A DNA stretch of 64,000 nt, taken from assembly GCF_003057745.1 (NCBI RefSeq), contig NZ_QBJD02000015.1, forward strand, positions 62,001-126,000, read 5' to 3'. This DNA is from Enterobacter sp. RIT418. Lineage in GTDB: Bacteria; Pseudomonadota; Gammaproteobacteria; Enterobacterales; Enterobacteriaceae. Below the pieces are notes generated by a model. It saw only the letters and a list, made by a program, of their open reading frames with translations, was not told the DNA's origin and ran no database searches. How positions within the stretch are numbered: the stretch's first letter is position 1; each line of letters opens with the position of its first letter. Positions 1 to 9,629 of the stretch are shown here, piece after piece. Made by a program: the position numbers and the translations under genes.

Positions 1-963
1 ATTATCGATGACCGGAACAACCGGCGCCTGAACCTGCGGCTTGGGCTGTTTCCAGCTCGCCGGGATCGGCAGCGCGACGGGCAATCTGGCACTAATGAAG
101 GCGGTTTGATACCAGCCGCAGGCGGCGAAAAGCACCGAGGCAAACAGTCCCACGGTTGCCAGGCGCTTACCGTGTTTTTTTGCCGGGAGGATTTCGCCCG
201 CGGCCAGGCGCAGGTGCCGAGGGCTCACTGCCGGGGCGCGTTCGGTCCAGGCGGCGAGCAGGGCAAGATGCGCCAGCGCGTTAAATGACGTGATGTTCCC
301 TTTGGTCAGGGTATGCATTTTGCGCACGCGCGCCGGTACCAGCGGGGAATTTTCGCAGCCGTGCTCGTCGCACTGCGCCTGAACGTAGCTCAGGGTTTCG
401 CGGCAGGTCATGGCGCGCAGCGCGTGGTGGGTATGCACATACTCTTTGAGCCCTGAGCGCTGCATCAGTTCGGCTTCCTGAGCGGCGGCGCCCATCAGGA
501 CGATGGATAATTGAAACTCCAGCTCATGGGCGCGGGTCAGCAGCATGCCCAGGACCTCATGGCAGCTCTCTTTCATCGCTTCCACGTGGGTAATAACCAG
601 CACTTTACCGTTCGCCTTGCGGGAAGAGGGATCTTCCTGCCACTGGCGCAGCACCGCATCAACGGCGTGAATGCGATTCTTACTCTCTTTGGTGCCTGGA
701 TTGAGCTTGTACAGCAGGCTACTGGCGCTCAATTTTGGAAAGGCATTAATCGCGAGGACGTTGCGGCCGTGGGATTTCAGCGCATCGCTGAACTGGCCCA
801 GCAGCGGCGCGTCGTTGCAAAAGAGTCCGGTAATACCCGCCTGCTGGATCTTCTCTTTCAGCAGGTTAAAAACGTCCTGATGATAAGGCACAAAAAAATC
901 ACCCGAGGCGCGAGTGACCTTTTTGAACGGCGGATTCTGGAAATGAAAATGACTCTGATACAT
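1..963 (-). CDS. gspA: GspA, type II secretion accessory ATPase-like protein (partial)
   Basis: The minus-strand frame is open from an ATG at 961-963 to the window edge (321 codons), so the C-terminal part lies outside. The protein opens MYQSHFHFQNPPFK, followed by an ExeA/GspA-type AAA domain (about residues 1-230), a membrane segment (ATVGLFASVLFAACGWY) and a proline-rich stretch where the periplasmic part starts. GspA proteins work with GspB to place the GspD secretin through the peptidoglycan. It is divergent from gspC, with about 250 bp between the starts. Oddly, the expected Walker A position reads FCNDAPLLGQFSDAL with no GxxxxGK[ST], and the Walker B-like strand reads KVLVITHVEAM with no DE pair, so ATP hydrolysis is doubtful. 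No gspB is seen. The call rests on neighbourhood and architecture. Confidence 0.8.
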   Translation of the reverse strand, partial: MYQSHFHFQNPPFKKVTRASGDFFVPYHQDVFNLLKEKIQQAGITGLFCNDAPLLGQFSDALKSHGRNVLAINAFPKLSASSLLYKLNPGTKESKNRIHAVDAVLRQWQEDPSSRKANGKVLVITHVEAMKESCHEVLGMLLTRAHELEFQLSIVLMGAAAQEAELMQRSGLKEYVHTHHALRAMTCRETLSYVQAQCDEHGCENSPLVPARVRKMHTLTKGNITSFNALAHLALLAAWTERAPAVSPRHLRLAAGEILPAKKHGKRLATVGLFASVLFAACGWYQTAFISARLPVALPIPASWKQPKPQVQAPVVPVIDN

Positions 964-1214
964 ACGACTTACCGTCTCTTTACATGAATAGCATTAGGGC
1001 GAAAAAGTAAGGTAAGGCGGGGTGATGGTCAATTTGCAATCAGGGTAAAAATAACCTGTTCCCGCTATCTAACATCACGTATTTATTGGGTCAATATTTT
1101 TCTTTATTAAAGTTAATGGCGAAGCAAGTGGTCGATTTACAGCCGGATAATTACTATCTACTTCACATATTGGCGCAGCATAACGCTGCTTTTTTTCGCT
1201 TTGCTAAAGGCCAG
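964..1214. promoter_or_regulatory. Divergent gspA/gspC intergenic region
   Basis: This 251-bp AT-rich gap separates the divergent starts of gspA and gspC and must hold the promoters for both type II secretion units. The gspC frame stays open upstream to a TTG at 1086, but no good ribosome site supports that start. No clear operator was found by eye. Confidence 0.5.
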
Positions 1215-1994
1215 ATGAAAATGAGGTTCTCATTTCTTTCCAGGTTGATAATGCCCTGTATTATGTTTGTGACGCTATTGTTTTGCGGTCACCAGGGATA
1301 CGTCATCTTTAAGGATTATAAAAAACAATCTACCAGGCGGGCGCTTGCGAACGTAAAGCCGCAAATAAAGCGTCAGGAAGAAAACGCGTTCACCCTGTTT
1401 AATGCCGCCGTCCGTCAGGATGCGCTCGCCGCTGCGGCAAAAGCGCCGCTCTCCGCCGAGATTGAAGGCATTGTCAGCAGCGATGAATCCTGGCTCTCCT
1501 TCGCCGTCATCAAGACGCCATCAGGGCAGAAAAGCTACCGAGAAGGGGAAAGCCTGACGGGGTTTAACGACGCGTATGTGGAAGAAATTAATCAAGATAA
1601 TGTGGTGGTCAATTATGAAGGGGCCACACAGGTTCTGGCGTTAAAAAAACCAGATTACTTCAAGGGCGGCGTTGACAGCGGCCCGGTAACCAAATCGACA
1701 AAAGACGCGGGCGCTGACAGCCTGCACCTCAATGATTATCTGGTGTTAAAGCCGGTTATCGAAAAGGGCCAGCTGGAAGGCTACAACATAAACCCAAGGA
1801 ATGCCTCCGCTTTCTTCAGCCATTCAGGGCTGAAAAAAGGCGACGTGGCGGTAAAAGTCAATTCTGTCGATATGACCAAAGAAGCTGAGGCAAAAAATAT
1901 TATTGCCAGTTGGTCGAAAATGAAAGAAGCGGAGGTCGTCGTAAGACGTCACGCTCACCTTGAAAATATTCGGGTCAATGTTCTAAACAATTAA
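1215..1994 (+). CDS. gspC: GspC, type II secretion inner-membrane clamp protein
   Basis: First gene of the gsp operon, 259 aa. GspC links the inner-membrane platform to the secretin and helps select substrates. One membrane segment lies at about residues 10-25 (LIMPCIMFVTLLF), then a linker, the homology region (about 78-145) that contacts GspD N0, and a C-terminal PDZ-like domain (about 175-255, with GYNINPRNASAFFSHSGLKK). The ATG at 1215 has AAAGG a few bases upstream; an ATG at 1221 is an alternative. A longer frame from TTG 1086 would add 43 residues before the membrane segment and is unlikely. The stop is 13 bp before gspD. Confidence 0.85.
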   Translation: MKMRFSFLSRLIMPCIMFVTLLFCGHQGYVIFKDYKKQSTRRALANVKPQIKRQEENAFTLFNAAVRQDALAAAAKAPLSAEIEGIVSSDESWLSFAVIKTPSGQKSYREGESLTGFNDAYVEEINQDNVVVNYEGATQVLALKKPDYFKGGVDSGPVTKSTKDAGADSLHLNDYLVLKPVIEKGQLEGYNINPRNASAFFSHSGLKKGDVAVKVNSVDMTKEAEAKNIIASWSKMKEAEVVVRRHAHLENIRVNVLNN

Positions 1995-2007
1995 CAAGTG
2001 TACAGAC

Positions 2008-3939
2008 ATGAAGAAATTTCCTTGGGCGTGCGTGGCGCTGACCGCATTGTCGTTATATTCCGGTTCGCTGCTTGCAGCCAACTTTAGCGCCAGCTTTAAA
2101 AATACCGATATTCGAGAATTTATCGATACCGTCGGGCGTAACCTTAATAAAACCATTCTGGTCGATCCTTCCGTTCAGGGCACGGTATCGGTCAGAACCT
2201 ATAACGTGCTGACGGAAGACGAATATTATCAGTTCTTCCTGAGCGTGCTGGACCTGTACGGTCTGTCGGTGATCCCGATGGATAACGGCATGGTCAAAGT
2301 TGTGCGCTCAAGCGTAGCCCGCACCGCCGGTGCGCCGCTCGCGGACAGCAAAAACCCGGGCAAGGGCGATGAGATCATCACCCGCGTTGTGCGCATGGAG
2401 AACGTGCCGGTGCGCGAGCTGGCCCCGCTGCTGCGCCAGCTGAACGATGCGACCGGGATCGGCAACGTGGTGCACTTCGAGCCGTCGAACGTGCTGCTGT
2501 TAACCGGCAAAGCGTCGGTGGTAAACCGCCTGGTGGACCTGGTGCAGCGCGTGGATAAAGACGGCGTTCAGCGCCGCGAAATCGTGCCGCTGCGCTATGC
2601 CTCCGCGAAGGGGCTCTCCGACATGTTGAACAACCTCAACAACGAAGAGCAAAAAGGGCAAAACGCGCCGCAGCTGGCCACCAAAGTGGTCGCGGACGAC
2701 GAGACCAACAGCCTGGTGATCAGCGGCTCGGAAGACGCGCGTGCGCGCACCCGCTCCCTGATCGGCCAGCTGGATCGCGAGCAGAACAACGAGGGGAACA
2801 CCCGCGTGTTCTACCTCAAATATGCCAGCGCGACCAAGGTGGTTCCGGTGTTAACCGGCATCGGCGAGCAGCTGAAGGACAAAGCCGGCGCGCCGAAGAG
2901 CAAAACGGCGACAGCGTCTACCGACCTGAACATAACCGCCGACGAATCAACCAACTCACTGGTGATCACCGCGCAGCCAAACGTGATGAACTCGCTGGAG
3001 AAGGTGATCGACAAGCTGGATATCCGTCGTCCGCAGGTGCTGGTGGAAGCGATCATTGCTGAAGTGCAGGACGGCAGCGGCATGGATCTCGGCGTGCAGT
3101 GGACCGGCAAGCACGGCGGCGTGCAGTTCGGCTCGACCGGGCTGCCGATCAGCCAGATTAAGAACGGCACGATGAAGGGCACAAGCTTTACCGGCCTGGC
3201 CACCGGCTTCTTTAACGGTGATTTCGGCGCGCTGCTCACGGCGCTCTCGACCGGGGCCAAGAACGACATTCTTTCTACGCCAAGCGTGGTCACGCTGGAT
3301 AACAAAGAGGCCTCGTTCAACGTCGGTCAGGACGTGCCGGTGCTGTCCGGCTCCCAGACCACCAGCGGCGATAACGTCTTCAACTCCGTTGAGCGTAAAA
3401 CCGTCGGTACCAAGCTTAAGATCGTGCCGCAGATTAACGACGGCGACATGATTCATCTGAAGATCGAGCAGGAAGTGTCCAGCGTGGACAACAGCGCCAC
3501 CGAAGATGCGAGCCTAGGCCCGACCTTCAACACGCGCACCATCAACAACGAAGTGATGGTCCACAGCGGCCAGACGGTGGTGCTCGGCGGCCTGATGGAA
3601 AACGTGACCAAACAGACGGTGTCGAAAGTGCCGCTGCTGGGCGACATTCCGCTGGTCGGGCAGCTTTTCCGCTACACCTCGGAGGACACCTCCAAGCGCA
3701 ACCTGATGGTCTTTATCCATACCACGGTGCTGCGCGATGACGACAACTACAGCGCCGCATCGAAAGAGAAATACGATCAGATCCGCGCGCGCCAGCAGCA
3801 GCGGATGGAGGAGAAGAAGCTTGGGATCGTTGAAAACAGCGACAACCCGGTGCTGCCCGCCTTCCCGGTCGATAAAAGCAGCAGCGTGACGCCCGTGAAA
3901 TCAACCGGCGCGGCTTCCCGTAACCCGTTTAAAGAGTAG
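2008..3939 (+). CDS. gspD: GspD, type II secretion secretin
   Basis: Outer-membrane secretin channel of the system, 643 aa. A cleavable signal peptide ends near residue 23 ([14 protein letters not shown]). N0 follows (about 24-105), then three N1-N3 repeats (about 120-350) and the C-terminal secretin domain, with the family motif [14 protein letters not shown] at about 541-554. The C-terminal tail (from about residue 590, ending RNPFKE) could act as an S-domain binding a GspS pilotin, but no gspS is in the window. It sits between gspC and gspE, with 14 bp to gspE. Confidence 0.95.
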   Translation: MKKFPWACVALTALSLYSGSLLAANFSASFKNTDIREFIDTVGRNLNKTILVDPSVQGTVSVRTYNVLTEDEYYQFFLSVLDLYGLSVIPMDNGMVKVVRSSVARTAGAPLADSKNPGKGDEIITRVVRMENVPVRELAPLLRQLNDATGIGNVVHFEPSNVLLLTGKASVVNRLVDLVQRVDKDGVQRREIVPLRYASAKGLSDMLNNLNNEEQKGQNAPQLATKVVADDETNSLVISGSEDARARTRSLIGQLDREQNNEGNTRVFYLKYASATKVVPVLTGIGEQLKDKAGAPKSKTATASTDLNITADESTNSLVITAQPNVMNSLEKVIDKLDIRRPQVLVEAIIAEVQDGSGMDLGVQWTGKHGGVQFGSTGLPISQIKNGTMKGTSFTGLATGFFNGDFGALLTALSTGAKNDILSTPSVVTLDNKEASFNVGQDVPVLSGSQTTSGDNVFNSVERKTVGTKLKIVPQINDGDMIHLKIEQEVSSVDNSATEDASLGPTFNTRTINNEVMVHSGQTVVLGGLMENVTKQTVSKVPLLGDIPLVGQLFRYTSEDTSKRNLMVFIHTTVLRDDDNYSAASKEKYDQIRARQQQRMEEKKLGIVENSDNPVLPAFPVDKSSSVTPVKSTGAASRNPFKE

Positions 3940-3953
3940 CGCGGAGGTGCAAC

Positions 3954-5432
3954 GTGGATGAACTGAGCAGAACGCTGTGCAGCAGCAGCTACGCAAAGGA
4001 CAACGGCATCTTGTTTTACCACGACGAGGTCTTTGTCCGGGACGATACGCCGGCGTTTGCCCTGCTGGAGATGCGCCGGGTGCTGGGGCGGGCCTTCGTG
4101 CCCGTCATTCTCAGCGCGGAAGCATTCGAGGAGATGCTGACCAAAATCTGGCAGCAGAACAGCGGCGTCTCCCAGCAGATGGTGGACGACATGGACGCCG
4201 ATATCGATCTGATGGCGCTGACCGAGGAGATCCCGGACAACGAGGATCTGCTGGAAAACGACGAAAACTCGCCGGTCATCCGCCTGATCAACGCCATTCT
4301 CGGCGAGGCGGTGAAGGACGGCGCGTCCGATATTCATATCGAAACGTTCGAGCGCACGCTGAGCATCCGCTTTCGCGTCGACGGCGTGCTGCGCCCGGTG
4401 CTGCAGCCCGCGCGCAAGCTCGCGCCGCTGCTGGTGTCGCGCATTAAGGTCATGTCAAAGCTCGACATCGCCGAAAAGCGCCTGCCGCAGGATGGCCGTA
4501 TCTCGCTGCGCATCGGCCGCAAGGCGATCGACGTGCGCGTGTCGACCATTCCGTCGCAGTACGGCGAGCGCGTGGTAATGCGCCTGCTGGATAAATCCAA
4601 CCTCAAGCCGGATATCAACAAGCTTGGGCTGATTGATGAAGAGCTGGAGAAGCTCAAGGGGCTGATCGACCGCCCGCACGGCATTATCCTGGTCACCGGA
4701 CCGACTGGCTCCGGTAAAAGTACCACCCTGTACGCCATTCTGTCGGCGCTGAACGGCCATGAGCGCAATATTCTGACCGTCGAAGATCCGATCGAGTACG
4801 AGCTGGAAGGGGTGGGGCAGACGCAGGTCAACCCGCGCGTGGACATGACCTTTGCCCGCGGGCTGCGCGCGATCCTGCGCCAGGACCCGGACGTGGTGAT
4901 GATCGGGGAAATTCGTGACGGCGAAACCGCGCAAATCGCGGTGCAGGCGTCGCTCACCGGTCACCTGGTCATGTCTACGCTGCACACCAACAGCGCGGCG
5001 GGCGCCATCACGCGCCTGCGCGACATGGGGCTGGAGTCATTTTTGATCGGTTCGTCGCTGCTCGGCGTCATTGCCCAGCGTCTGGTGCGTCGGCTGTGTA
5101 CCCACTGCCGGACCACCAGTCCGCTGGACGCCAATGAAAAGGCGCTGTTCAGCTTTATGGAGACGCCGCCGAAGGCGATTTATCGCGCGGTGGGGTGCGA
5201 GCACTGCCGTCAAAGCGGCTATCAGGGCCGCGCGGGCATTCACGAGTTTCTGGTGGTGGATACCGCCATGCGTCGCGCCATCCACGAGGATAAAGACGAA
5301 ATGTCCCTCGAAACGCAGCTGTTTAAGCAGGCCTACAGCCTGCGCGAAAACGGGCTGCTGAAGGTGATTTCCGGCGTCACGTCGCTGGAAGAGGTGATGC
5401 GCGTCACCGCCGAACGCGGGGGGGATGAGTAA
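3954..5432 (+). CDS. gspE: GspE, type II secretion assembly ATPase
   Basis: Cytoplasmic hexameric ATPase that powers pseudopilus assembly, 492 aa, normal for the family. Visible motifs are Walker A GPTGSGKS (249-256), Walker B region [12 protein letters not shown] (from 311), the His box [12 protein letters not shown], and the zinc-binding tetracysteine pairs C382/C385 and C415/C418. Translation starts at GTG 3954 behind a strong GGAGGTG at 3943-3949. The stop overlaps the gspF start by one base (TAATG), which suggests coupled translation. Confidence 0.96.
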   Translation: MDELSRTLCSSSYAKDNGILFYHDEVFVRDDTPAFALLEMRRVLGRAFVPVILSAEAFEEMLTKIWQQNSGVSQQMVDDMDADIDLMALTEEIPDNEDLLENDENSPVIRLINAILGEAVKDGASDIHIETFERTLSIRFRVDGVLRPVLQPARKLAPLLVSRIKVMSKLDIAEKRLPQDGRISLRIGRKAIDVRVSTIPSQYGERVVMRLLDKSNLKPDINKLGLIDEELEKLKGLIDRPHGIILVTGPTGSGKSTTLYAILSALNGHERNILTVEDPIEYELEGVGQTQVNPRVDMTFARGLRAILRQDPDVVMIGEIRDGETAQIAVQASLTGHLVMSTLHTNSAAGAITRLRDMGLESFLIGSSLLGVIAQRLVRRLCTHCRTTSPLDANEKALFSFMETPPKAIYRAVGCEHCRQSGYQGRAGIHEFLVVDTAMRRAIHEDKDEMSLETQLFKQAYSLRENGLLKVISGVTSLEEVMRVTAERGGDE

Positions 5433-6640
5433 TGGCCCTCTACGCGTGGACGGCGACGGACATGGCGGGGAAAACCCGCCGCGGTACCCAGCAGGCCGAA
5501 GGGCAAAAGCAGGTGCGCCAGTGGCTGCGCGAGCAAAAGCTGATGCCGGTCAGCATCAGTGAAACCCGCGAGAAGGCGGAGGCCGGCAAGGCGAAGACGG
5601 GCGTTAAGCTCTCGACGCCGGTGCTGTCGATGTTTACCCGCCAGCTGTCGACGCTGGTCAACGCGTCGCTGCCGCTCGAAAGCGCGCTGAAGGCAATCTC
5701 AAAGCAGACGGAAGATAAAAAGCTCGCGGCGATGGTGGTGGAGATCCGCGAAAAGGTAGTGGAAGGCCATACGCTGTTTGACGCGTTTAGCCAGTTCCCG
5801 CGCACCTTCGACAAGCTCTACTGCACCCTGGTGATGGCCGGAGAAAAAACCGGCCACCTGGGCGACGTGCTGGAAAAGCTGGCGGAGTACAACGAGCAGC
5901 GCCAGAAGATGAAAAGCAAGCTGACGCAGGCGATGGTCTACCCGATCACCCTGACGGTGGTGGCCATCGCGGTCATCAGCATCCTGCTGGTGGCGGTGGT
6001 GCCGCAGGTGATCGAACAGTTCACCCACATGAAGCAGCAGCTGCCGATCACCACCCGCACGCTGATCGCGGTGAGTGACTTCCTCCAGGCCTACGGCATG
6101 TATATCGTCGGCGCGCTGGTCGGCGGGTTTATCGGCTTTAAGGCCTGGCTTAAGAACGCCAAAAACCGCTTTAAGTGGAACAGCTGGCTGGTCAACGGAT
6201 CGCCGATCAAAAAGCTGGTGTGCGCCATCAACAGCGCCCGCTACATCCGCACGCTGAGCATTCTTCAGGCGAGCAGCGTGCCGCTGCTGGAGGGGATGTA
6301 TATCGCGATGGACGGTATCGAAAACCTCTATGCCCGGCAGGTGCTCGAGCAGGCGGCGGATACCGTGCGCCAGGGGGCCTCACTGTATGCCGCGCTGGAT
6401 CAGGCGAAACTGTTTCCGCCCACCATGCTGTATATGATTGCCTCCGGCGAAGAGAGCGGGGAATTAGGCAATTTAATGGACCGCGCGGCGGAAAACCAGG
6501 AATCGGCTTTACAACATCGAATCACGTTAACGCTGTCGGTATTTGAACCGGCGCTGGTGGTGAGTATGGCGACGATTGTTTTATTCATCGTCCTGTCAAT
6601 ATTACAACCGCTTCTGCAACTTAATAATATGGTAGGTTAA
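5432..6640 (+). CDS. gspF: GspF, type II secretion inner-membrane platform protein
   Basis: Polytopic platform protein, 402 aa, that couples the GspE motor to pseudopilus assembly. Two cytoplasmic GspF domains (about 70-195 and 270-395) alternate with three membrane segments (about 170-192, 220-240 and 375-397). The core reads FTRQLSTLVNASLPLESAL and the second domain repeats the pattern around RYIRTLSILQASSVPLLEG. The start shares one base with the gspE stop. Only 3 bp separate its stop from gspG. Confidence 0.95.
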   Translation: MALYAWTATDMAGKTRRGTQQAEGQKQVRQWLREQKLMPVSISETREKAEAGKAKTGVKLSTPVLSMFTRQLSTLVNASLPLESALKAISKQTEDKKLAAMVVEIREKVVEGHTLFDAFSQFPRTFDKLYCTLVMAGEKTGHLGDVLEKLAEYNEQRQKMKSKLTQAMVYPITLTVVAIAVISILLVAVVPQVIEQFTHMKQQLPITTRTLIAVSDFLQAYGMYIVGALVGGFIGFKAWLKNAKNRFKWNSWLVNGSPIKKLVCAINSARYIRTLSILQASSVPLLEGMYIAMDGIENLYARQVLEQAADTVRQGASLYAALDQAKLFPPTMLYMIASGEESGELGNLMDRAAENQESALQHRITLTLSVFEPALVVSMATIVLFIVLSILQPLLQLNNMVG

Positions 6641-6643
6641 ATC

Positions 6644-7093
6644 ATGGCTTTAAAACGTAAAAACCTGGCTCGCCAGGCGGGCTTCACCTTGCTCGAATTA
6701 ATGGTGGTTATTGTTATTCTCGGCGTGTTGGCGAGTATGGTTGTGCCCAACTTAATGGGTAATAAAGAAAAAGCCGACGCGCAAAAGGCCACCAGCGATA
6801 TTGTCGCGCTGGAAGGTTCGCTGGATATGTACAAGCTGGATAACCACCGCTATCCCACCACGGAGCAGGGCCTGCAGGCGCTGGTCACCAAGCCGGAAAT
6901 CGCGCCAATCCCGAACGGCTACCGCGCCGACGGCTATATTCGCCGCCTGCCGCAGGACCCGTGGGGCAGCGATTATCTGATGGTGAGCCCGGGTGAGCAC
7001 GGCGCAGTGGACGTATTTTCCGCAGGCCCGGACGGCGAAGCGAATACCGCCGATGACATTACCAACTGGTCTCTGGATAAAAAAGAGAAATAA
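6644..7093 (+). CDS. gspG: GspG, major pseudopilin
   Basis: Main subunit of the periplasmic pseudopilus, 149 aa. The prepilin peptidase site is in RQAGFTLLELMVVIVILG: cleavage after Gly leaves an N-methylated Phe, with Glu at position +5. The C-terminal loop GPDGEANTADDITNW matches the calcium-binding end of major pseudopilins. Its stop overlaps the gspH start by one base. Confidence 0.96.
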   Translation: MALKRKNLARQAGFTLLELMVVIVILGVLASMVVPNLMGNKEKADAQKATSDIVALEGSLDMYKLDNHRYPTTEQGLQALVTKPEIAPIPNGYRADGYIRRLPQDPWGSDYLMVSPGEHGAVDVFSAGPDGEANTADDITNWSLDKKEK

Positions 7094-7578
7094 TGAAAAA
7101 ACAACGCGGCTTTACGTTGCTGGAAATTATTCTGGCCCTGGTGATATTTGCCAGCTGCGCCATGATGGTGGTGTCAACCATACCTTCACGCAGCGGTGCG
7201 GATATTTTTGGCCAGCAATTAAAAGCCCTCGTTGATTATGGCTCTGACCGTGCGGTAATGGACGGAAATATTGTCGGGCTGGTCGTGACCACCGATCAAT
7301 ATCAGCTGGTGACCCTGGAAGATAAGCAGGGCGAACGCCGCTGGGTGCCATTATCCGCCGGACGTATCACGACGAAAGGCGATTTTCCGCCCGACATGTA
7401 CGTTTCGCTGTCGCCTCAGCGCCTGGCCGCTACGGTGGACAGCGAGCCGCAGGTGCTGTTTTTGCCTGACGGTGAGATCGGCCGGTTTACGCTCACCCTG
7501 CAAAGCCACGACAAGCAGCACCATTTTCGCGTGGTGTCGCAAGGAGCGGCGCCGGTATCGGTAGAAAACGATGACTAA
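7093..7578 (+). CDS. gspH: GspH, minor pseudopilin
   Basis: Minor pseudopilin of the tip complex, 161 aa. It starts MKKQRGFTLLEIILALVIFA, a class III prepilin leader with cleavage after Gly and Glu at +5, followed by the hydrophobic helix and a beta-rich C-terminal domain of low conservation. It overlaps gspI by 8 bases. Identity rests on position between gspG and gspI plus the leader. Confidence 0.9.
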   Translation: MKKQRGFTLLEIILALVIFASCAMMVVSTIPSRSGADIFGQQLKALVDYGSDRAVMDGNIVGLVVTTDQYQLVTLEDKQGERRWVPLSAGRITTKGDFPPDMYVSLSPQRLAATVDSEPQVLFLPDGEIGRFTLTLQSHDKQHHFRVVSQGAAPVSVENDD

Positions 7579-7951
7579 GGGCAAGGCAAAGCAAAAAGGG
7601 ATGACGCTGCTGGAGGTGATGGTCGCACTGGTGATCTTCTCCACCGCGGCGCTGGCGCTGATGAACTCCGTCTCCCTGAACGTCCGTTTCACCCACGGCC
7701 TGGCCGAAACGCTGCAGGCGAGCTGGGTGGCGGAGAACCAGCTCGCCGAGGCGCAGCTGACGAAGAGCGATTTCCCCGATGCGGAACAGCAGGGCACGGA
7801 AATCATGGGCGGGCGCAGCTGGAACTGGCGCAAGCAGCGGGTGAAAACGGCGGATAACCGCTGGGCGAACGCGATCCGCGTGTATGCCGAAGGCGACGAA
7901 AGCCAGCCCGCGATTGCCCTGCAGATTATCCCGCCGGGAGAGAGCAAGTGA
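7571..7951 (+). CDS. gspI: GspI, minor pseudopilin
   Basis: Minor pseudopilin, 126 aa, that nucleates the GspI-J-K tip. The leader reads KQKGMTLLEVMVALVIF, with Gly/Met at the cleavage site (Met at +1 is common in GspI) and Glu +5. The following ENQLAEAQL segment is typical of the family. It overlaps gspH by 8 and gspJ by 4 bases. Confidence 0.92.
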   Translation: MTKGKAKQKGMTLLEVMVALVIFSTAALALMNSVSLNVRFTHGLAETLQASWVAENQLAEAQLTKSDFPDAEQQGTEIMGGRSWNWRKQRVKTADNRWANAIRVYAEGDESQPAIALQIIPPGESK

Positions 7952-8607
7952 ATAAAACGCAGCGCCAGCGCGGGTTTACCCTGCTGGAGATCATGATTGC
8001 GCTGACCATTTTTGCCGTGATCAGCACGCTGGCCTGGCAAATTCTTGACGGGGCCATGCGCACCAGTTCGGCCACCGATGCCAGCGCGGCAAAGCTCAAC
8101 CAGGTGCAGCGCGCCTGGAGCCTGCTGGAGCGTGATTTCTTTCAGCTCCAGCCCCGCGCGCCGCGCAACGAGCCGGATCTGTTTCGTCAGGACGGCGACA
8201 CCGTCGAGCTGACCACGCTGAACGGCGTGAGCGGAACCGTGCAGCTGGAGCGCGTGCGCTGGCGGCTGGAAGAGGGGCGTTTATACCGTGACGTCTGGCC
8301 GGCGATTGACGGCCCGGCGGACGTGAAGCCCGACGCAGTGCCGATCGTTAACGAGGTGAAATCCCTTAGCTGGCGCTTCTACCGCAAGGGCTGGCTGAAA
8401 AGCTGGACGGACTCCGCGCACCAGCCGGACGGCGTGGAGCTGACGCTGACGATGAACAACGGCGATACGTGGCGCTGGGTGTTTACCACCCCGGGCGATG
8501 TGCCGCAGGCGGCCGCGCCGGAGAGTGCGCCCGCCCCGACGGCGGAGGCTGCGCCGTTGCCGGACGCCGCGCCCGCCCCGCAACCCGTGCCGGACGTGAA
8601 ACCATGA
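7948..8607 (+). CDS. gspJ: GspJ, minor pseudopilin
   Basis: Minor pseudopilin, 219 aa, with the leader RQRGFTLLEIMIALTIFAV. The middle shows the conserved QRAWSLLERDFFQLQPR region. The C-terminal about 35 residues are an alanine/proline-rich low-complexity tail (PAPTAEAAPLPDAAPAPQ), probably a dispensable extension. It overlaps gspI by 4 bases and its TGA overlaps the gspK ATG. Confidence 0.93.
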   Translation: MNKTQRQRGFTLLEIMIALTIFAVISTLAWQILDGAMRTSSATDASAAKLNQVQRAWSLLERDFFQLQPRAPRNEPDLFRQDGDTVELTTLNGVSGTVQLERVRWRLEEGRLYRDVWPAIDGPADVKPDAVPIVNEVKSLSWRFYRKGWLKSWTDSAHQPDGVELTLTMNNGDTWRWVFTTPGDVPQAAAPESAPAPTAEAAPLPDAAPAPQPVPDVKP

Positions 8608-9614
8608 ACGCATTACGCAAACAACGCGGCGTTGCCCTGCTGGTGGTGCTGATCCTGCTGGTGATGATGTCCGCGCTGGCGGCGAAAATCAGCCAGCAGT
8701 TCTGCCGCAACCTGCAAAAGACGCACTACCAGGTCAGCCAGCAGCAGCTGCGCTGGGCGATGCAGGCCCAGGAAAAGGCGATCAAGGATCGCCTGCAGGA
8801 AGACGCCAGCGGCGAAAGCAAGGCGCTCGATCCTGAAGGGGCGTGGCATCAGCCGCTGGAGACGCAGGGCGACGACTACACGGTGGTCGGCCAGGTCGAG
8901 GACGCGCAGGACTGCTTTAACGTCAACAACCTGCTGGCAGTTGAAAAAGCCGCACAGGGGCAGGCGGAAAGCGGCGTGCCGCAAAAGCCGCGCAGGGAGC
9001 TGATTCTCGAGCAGATCCTCACCGACAGCGGCGTGAGCCATACCGCGGCGGAAGAGATCTATCAGCAGCTGGTGGACTACCTGGACGGAGACGCTACCAC
9101 GAGTAAGGACGGGGCCGAGAGCGACGCCTGGTCGGGGCTGGTGCCCGCGCGTCAGCCCGCGAACCAGATGATGCGCGCCATCTCGGAGATCAAGCTGCTG
9201 CCCGCCTTCCCGGCGGCGGCCTACCCGAAGGTGAGCCGGCTGCTGTGCGCGCTGCCGGATTCGGCGAGCAAAGTGGACGTGAACACCCTGAAGCCGGAGC
9301 AGGCGGCCATTCTGGCGGCGATGTTCCCTGGAAAAATAACCCAGGACGACGCGGCGCGGCTGATTGAATCGCGTCCGGAAGCGGGCTGGGAAAATATGGA
9401 GGCGTTCAGCAAAGCGCTGGAGCAGACCTTCCCGCAGTTGAAGGATGATTTACCCCAGGTGGCCGAGTTTCTCGCCATCAACAGCCGATATTTTCGCGTC
9501 AGCTACACCGGGAATACCGATGAGCTAACGCTTCGCGTGGTGAGCCAGCTTCAGGTGAATAATGAAGCCGGTGAAATTGTGACGTGGCAACGTCGTTACC
9601 GAATGATTGAATAA
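8604..9614 (+). CDS. gspK: GspK, minor pseudopilin at the pseudopilus tip
   Basis: Largest minor pseudopilin, 336 aa, capping the pseudopilus with GspI and GspJ. The start is the ATG at 8604, overlapping the gspJ stop (ATGA); the frame is open further upstream but that part is a shadow of gspJ. The leader reads RKQRGVALLVVLILLVMMSA; the lack of Glu at +5 is normal for GspK. The large alpha domain includes the family's DCFNVNNL segment. Confidence 0.94.
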   Translation: MNALRKQRGVALLVVLILLVMMSALAAKISQQFCRNLQKTHYQVSQQQLRWAMQAQEKAIKDRLQEDASGESKALDPEGAWHQPLETQGDDYTVVGQVEDAQDCFNVNNLLAVEKAAQGQAESGVPQKPRRELILEQILTDSGVSHTAAEEIYQQLVDYLDGDATTSKDGAESDAWSGLVPARQPANQMMRAISEIKLLPAFPAAAYPKVSRLLCALPDSASKVDVNTLKPEQAAILAAMFPGKITQDDAARLIESRPEAGWENMEAFSKALEQTFPQLKDDLPQVAEFLAINSRYFRVSYTGNTDELTLRVVSQLQVNNEAGEIVTWQRRYRMIE

Positions 9615-9629
9615 CACAAGTTGAACGCT

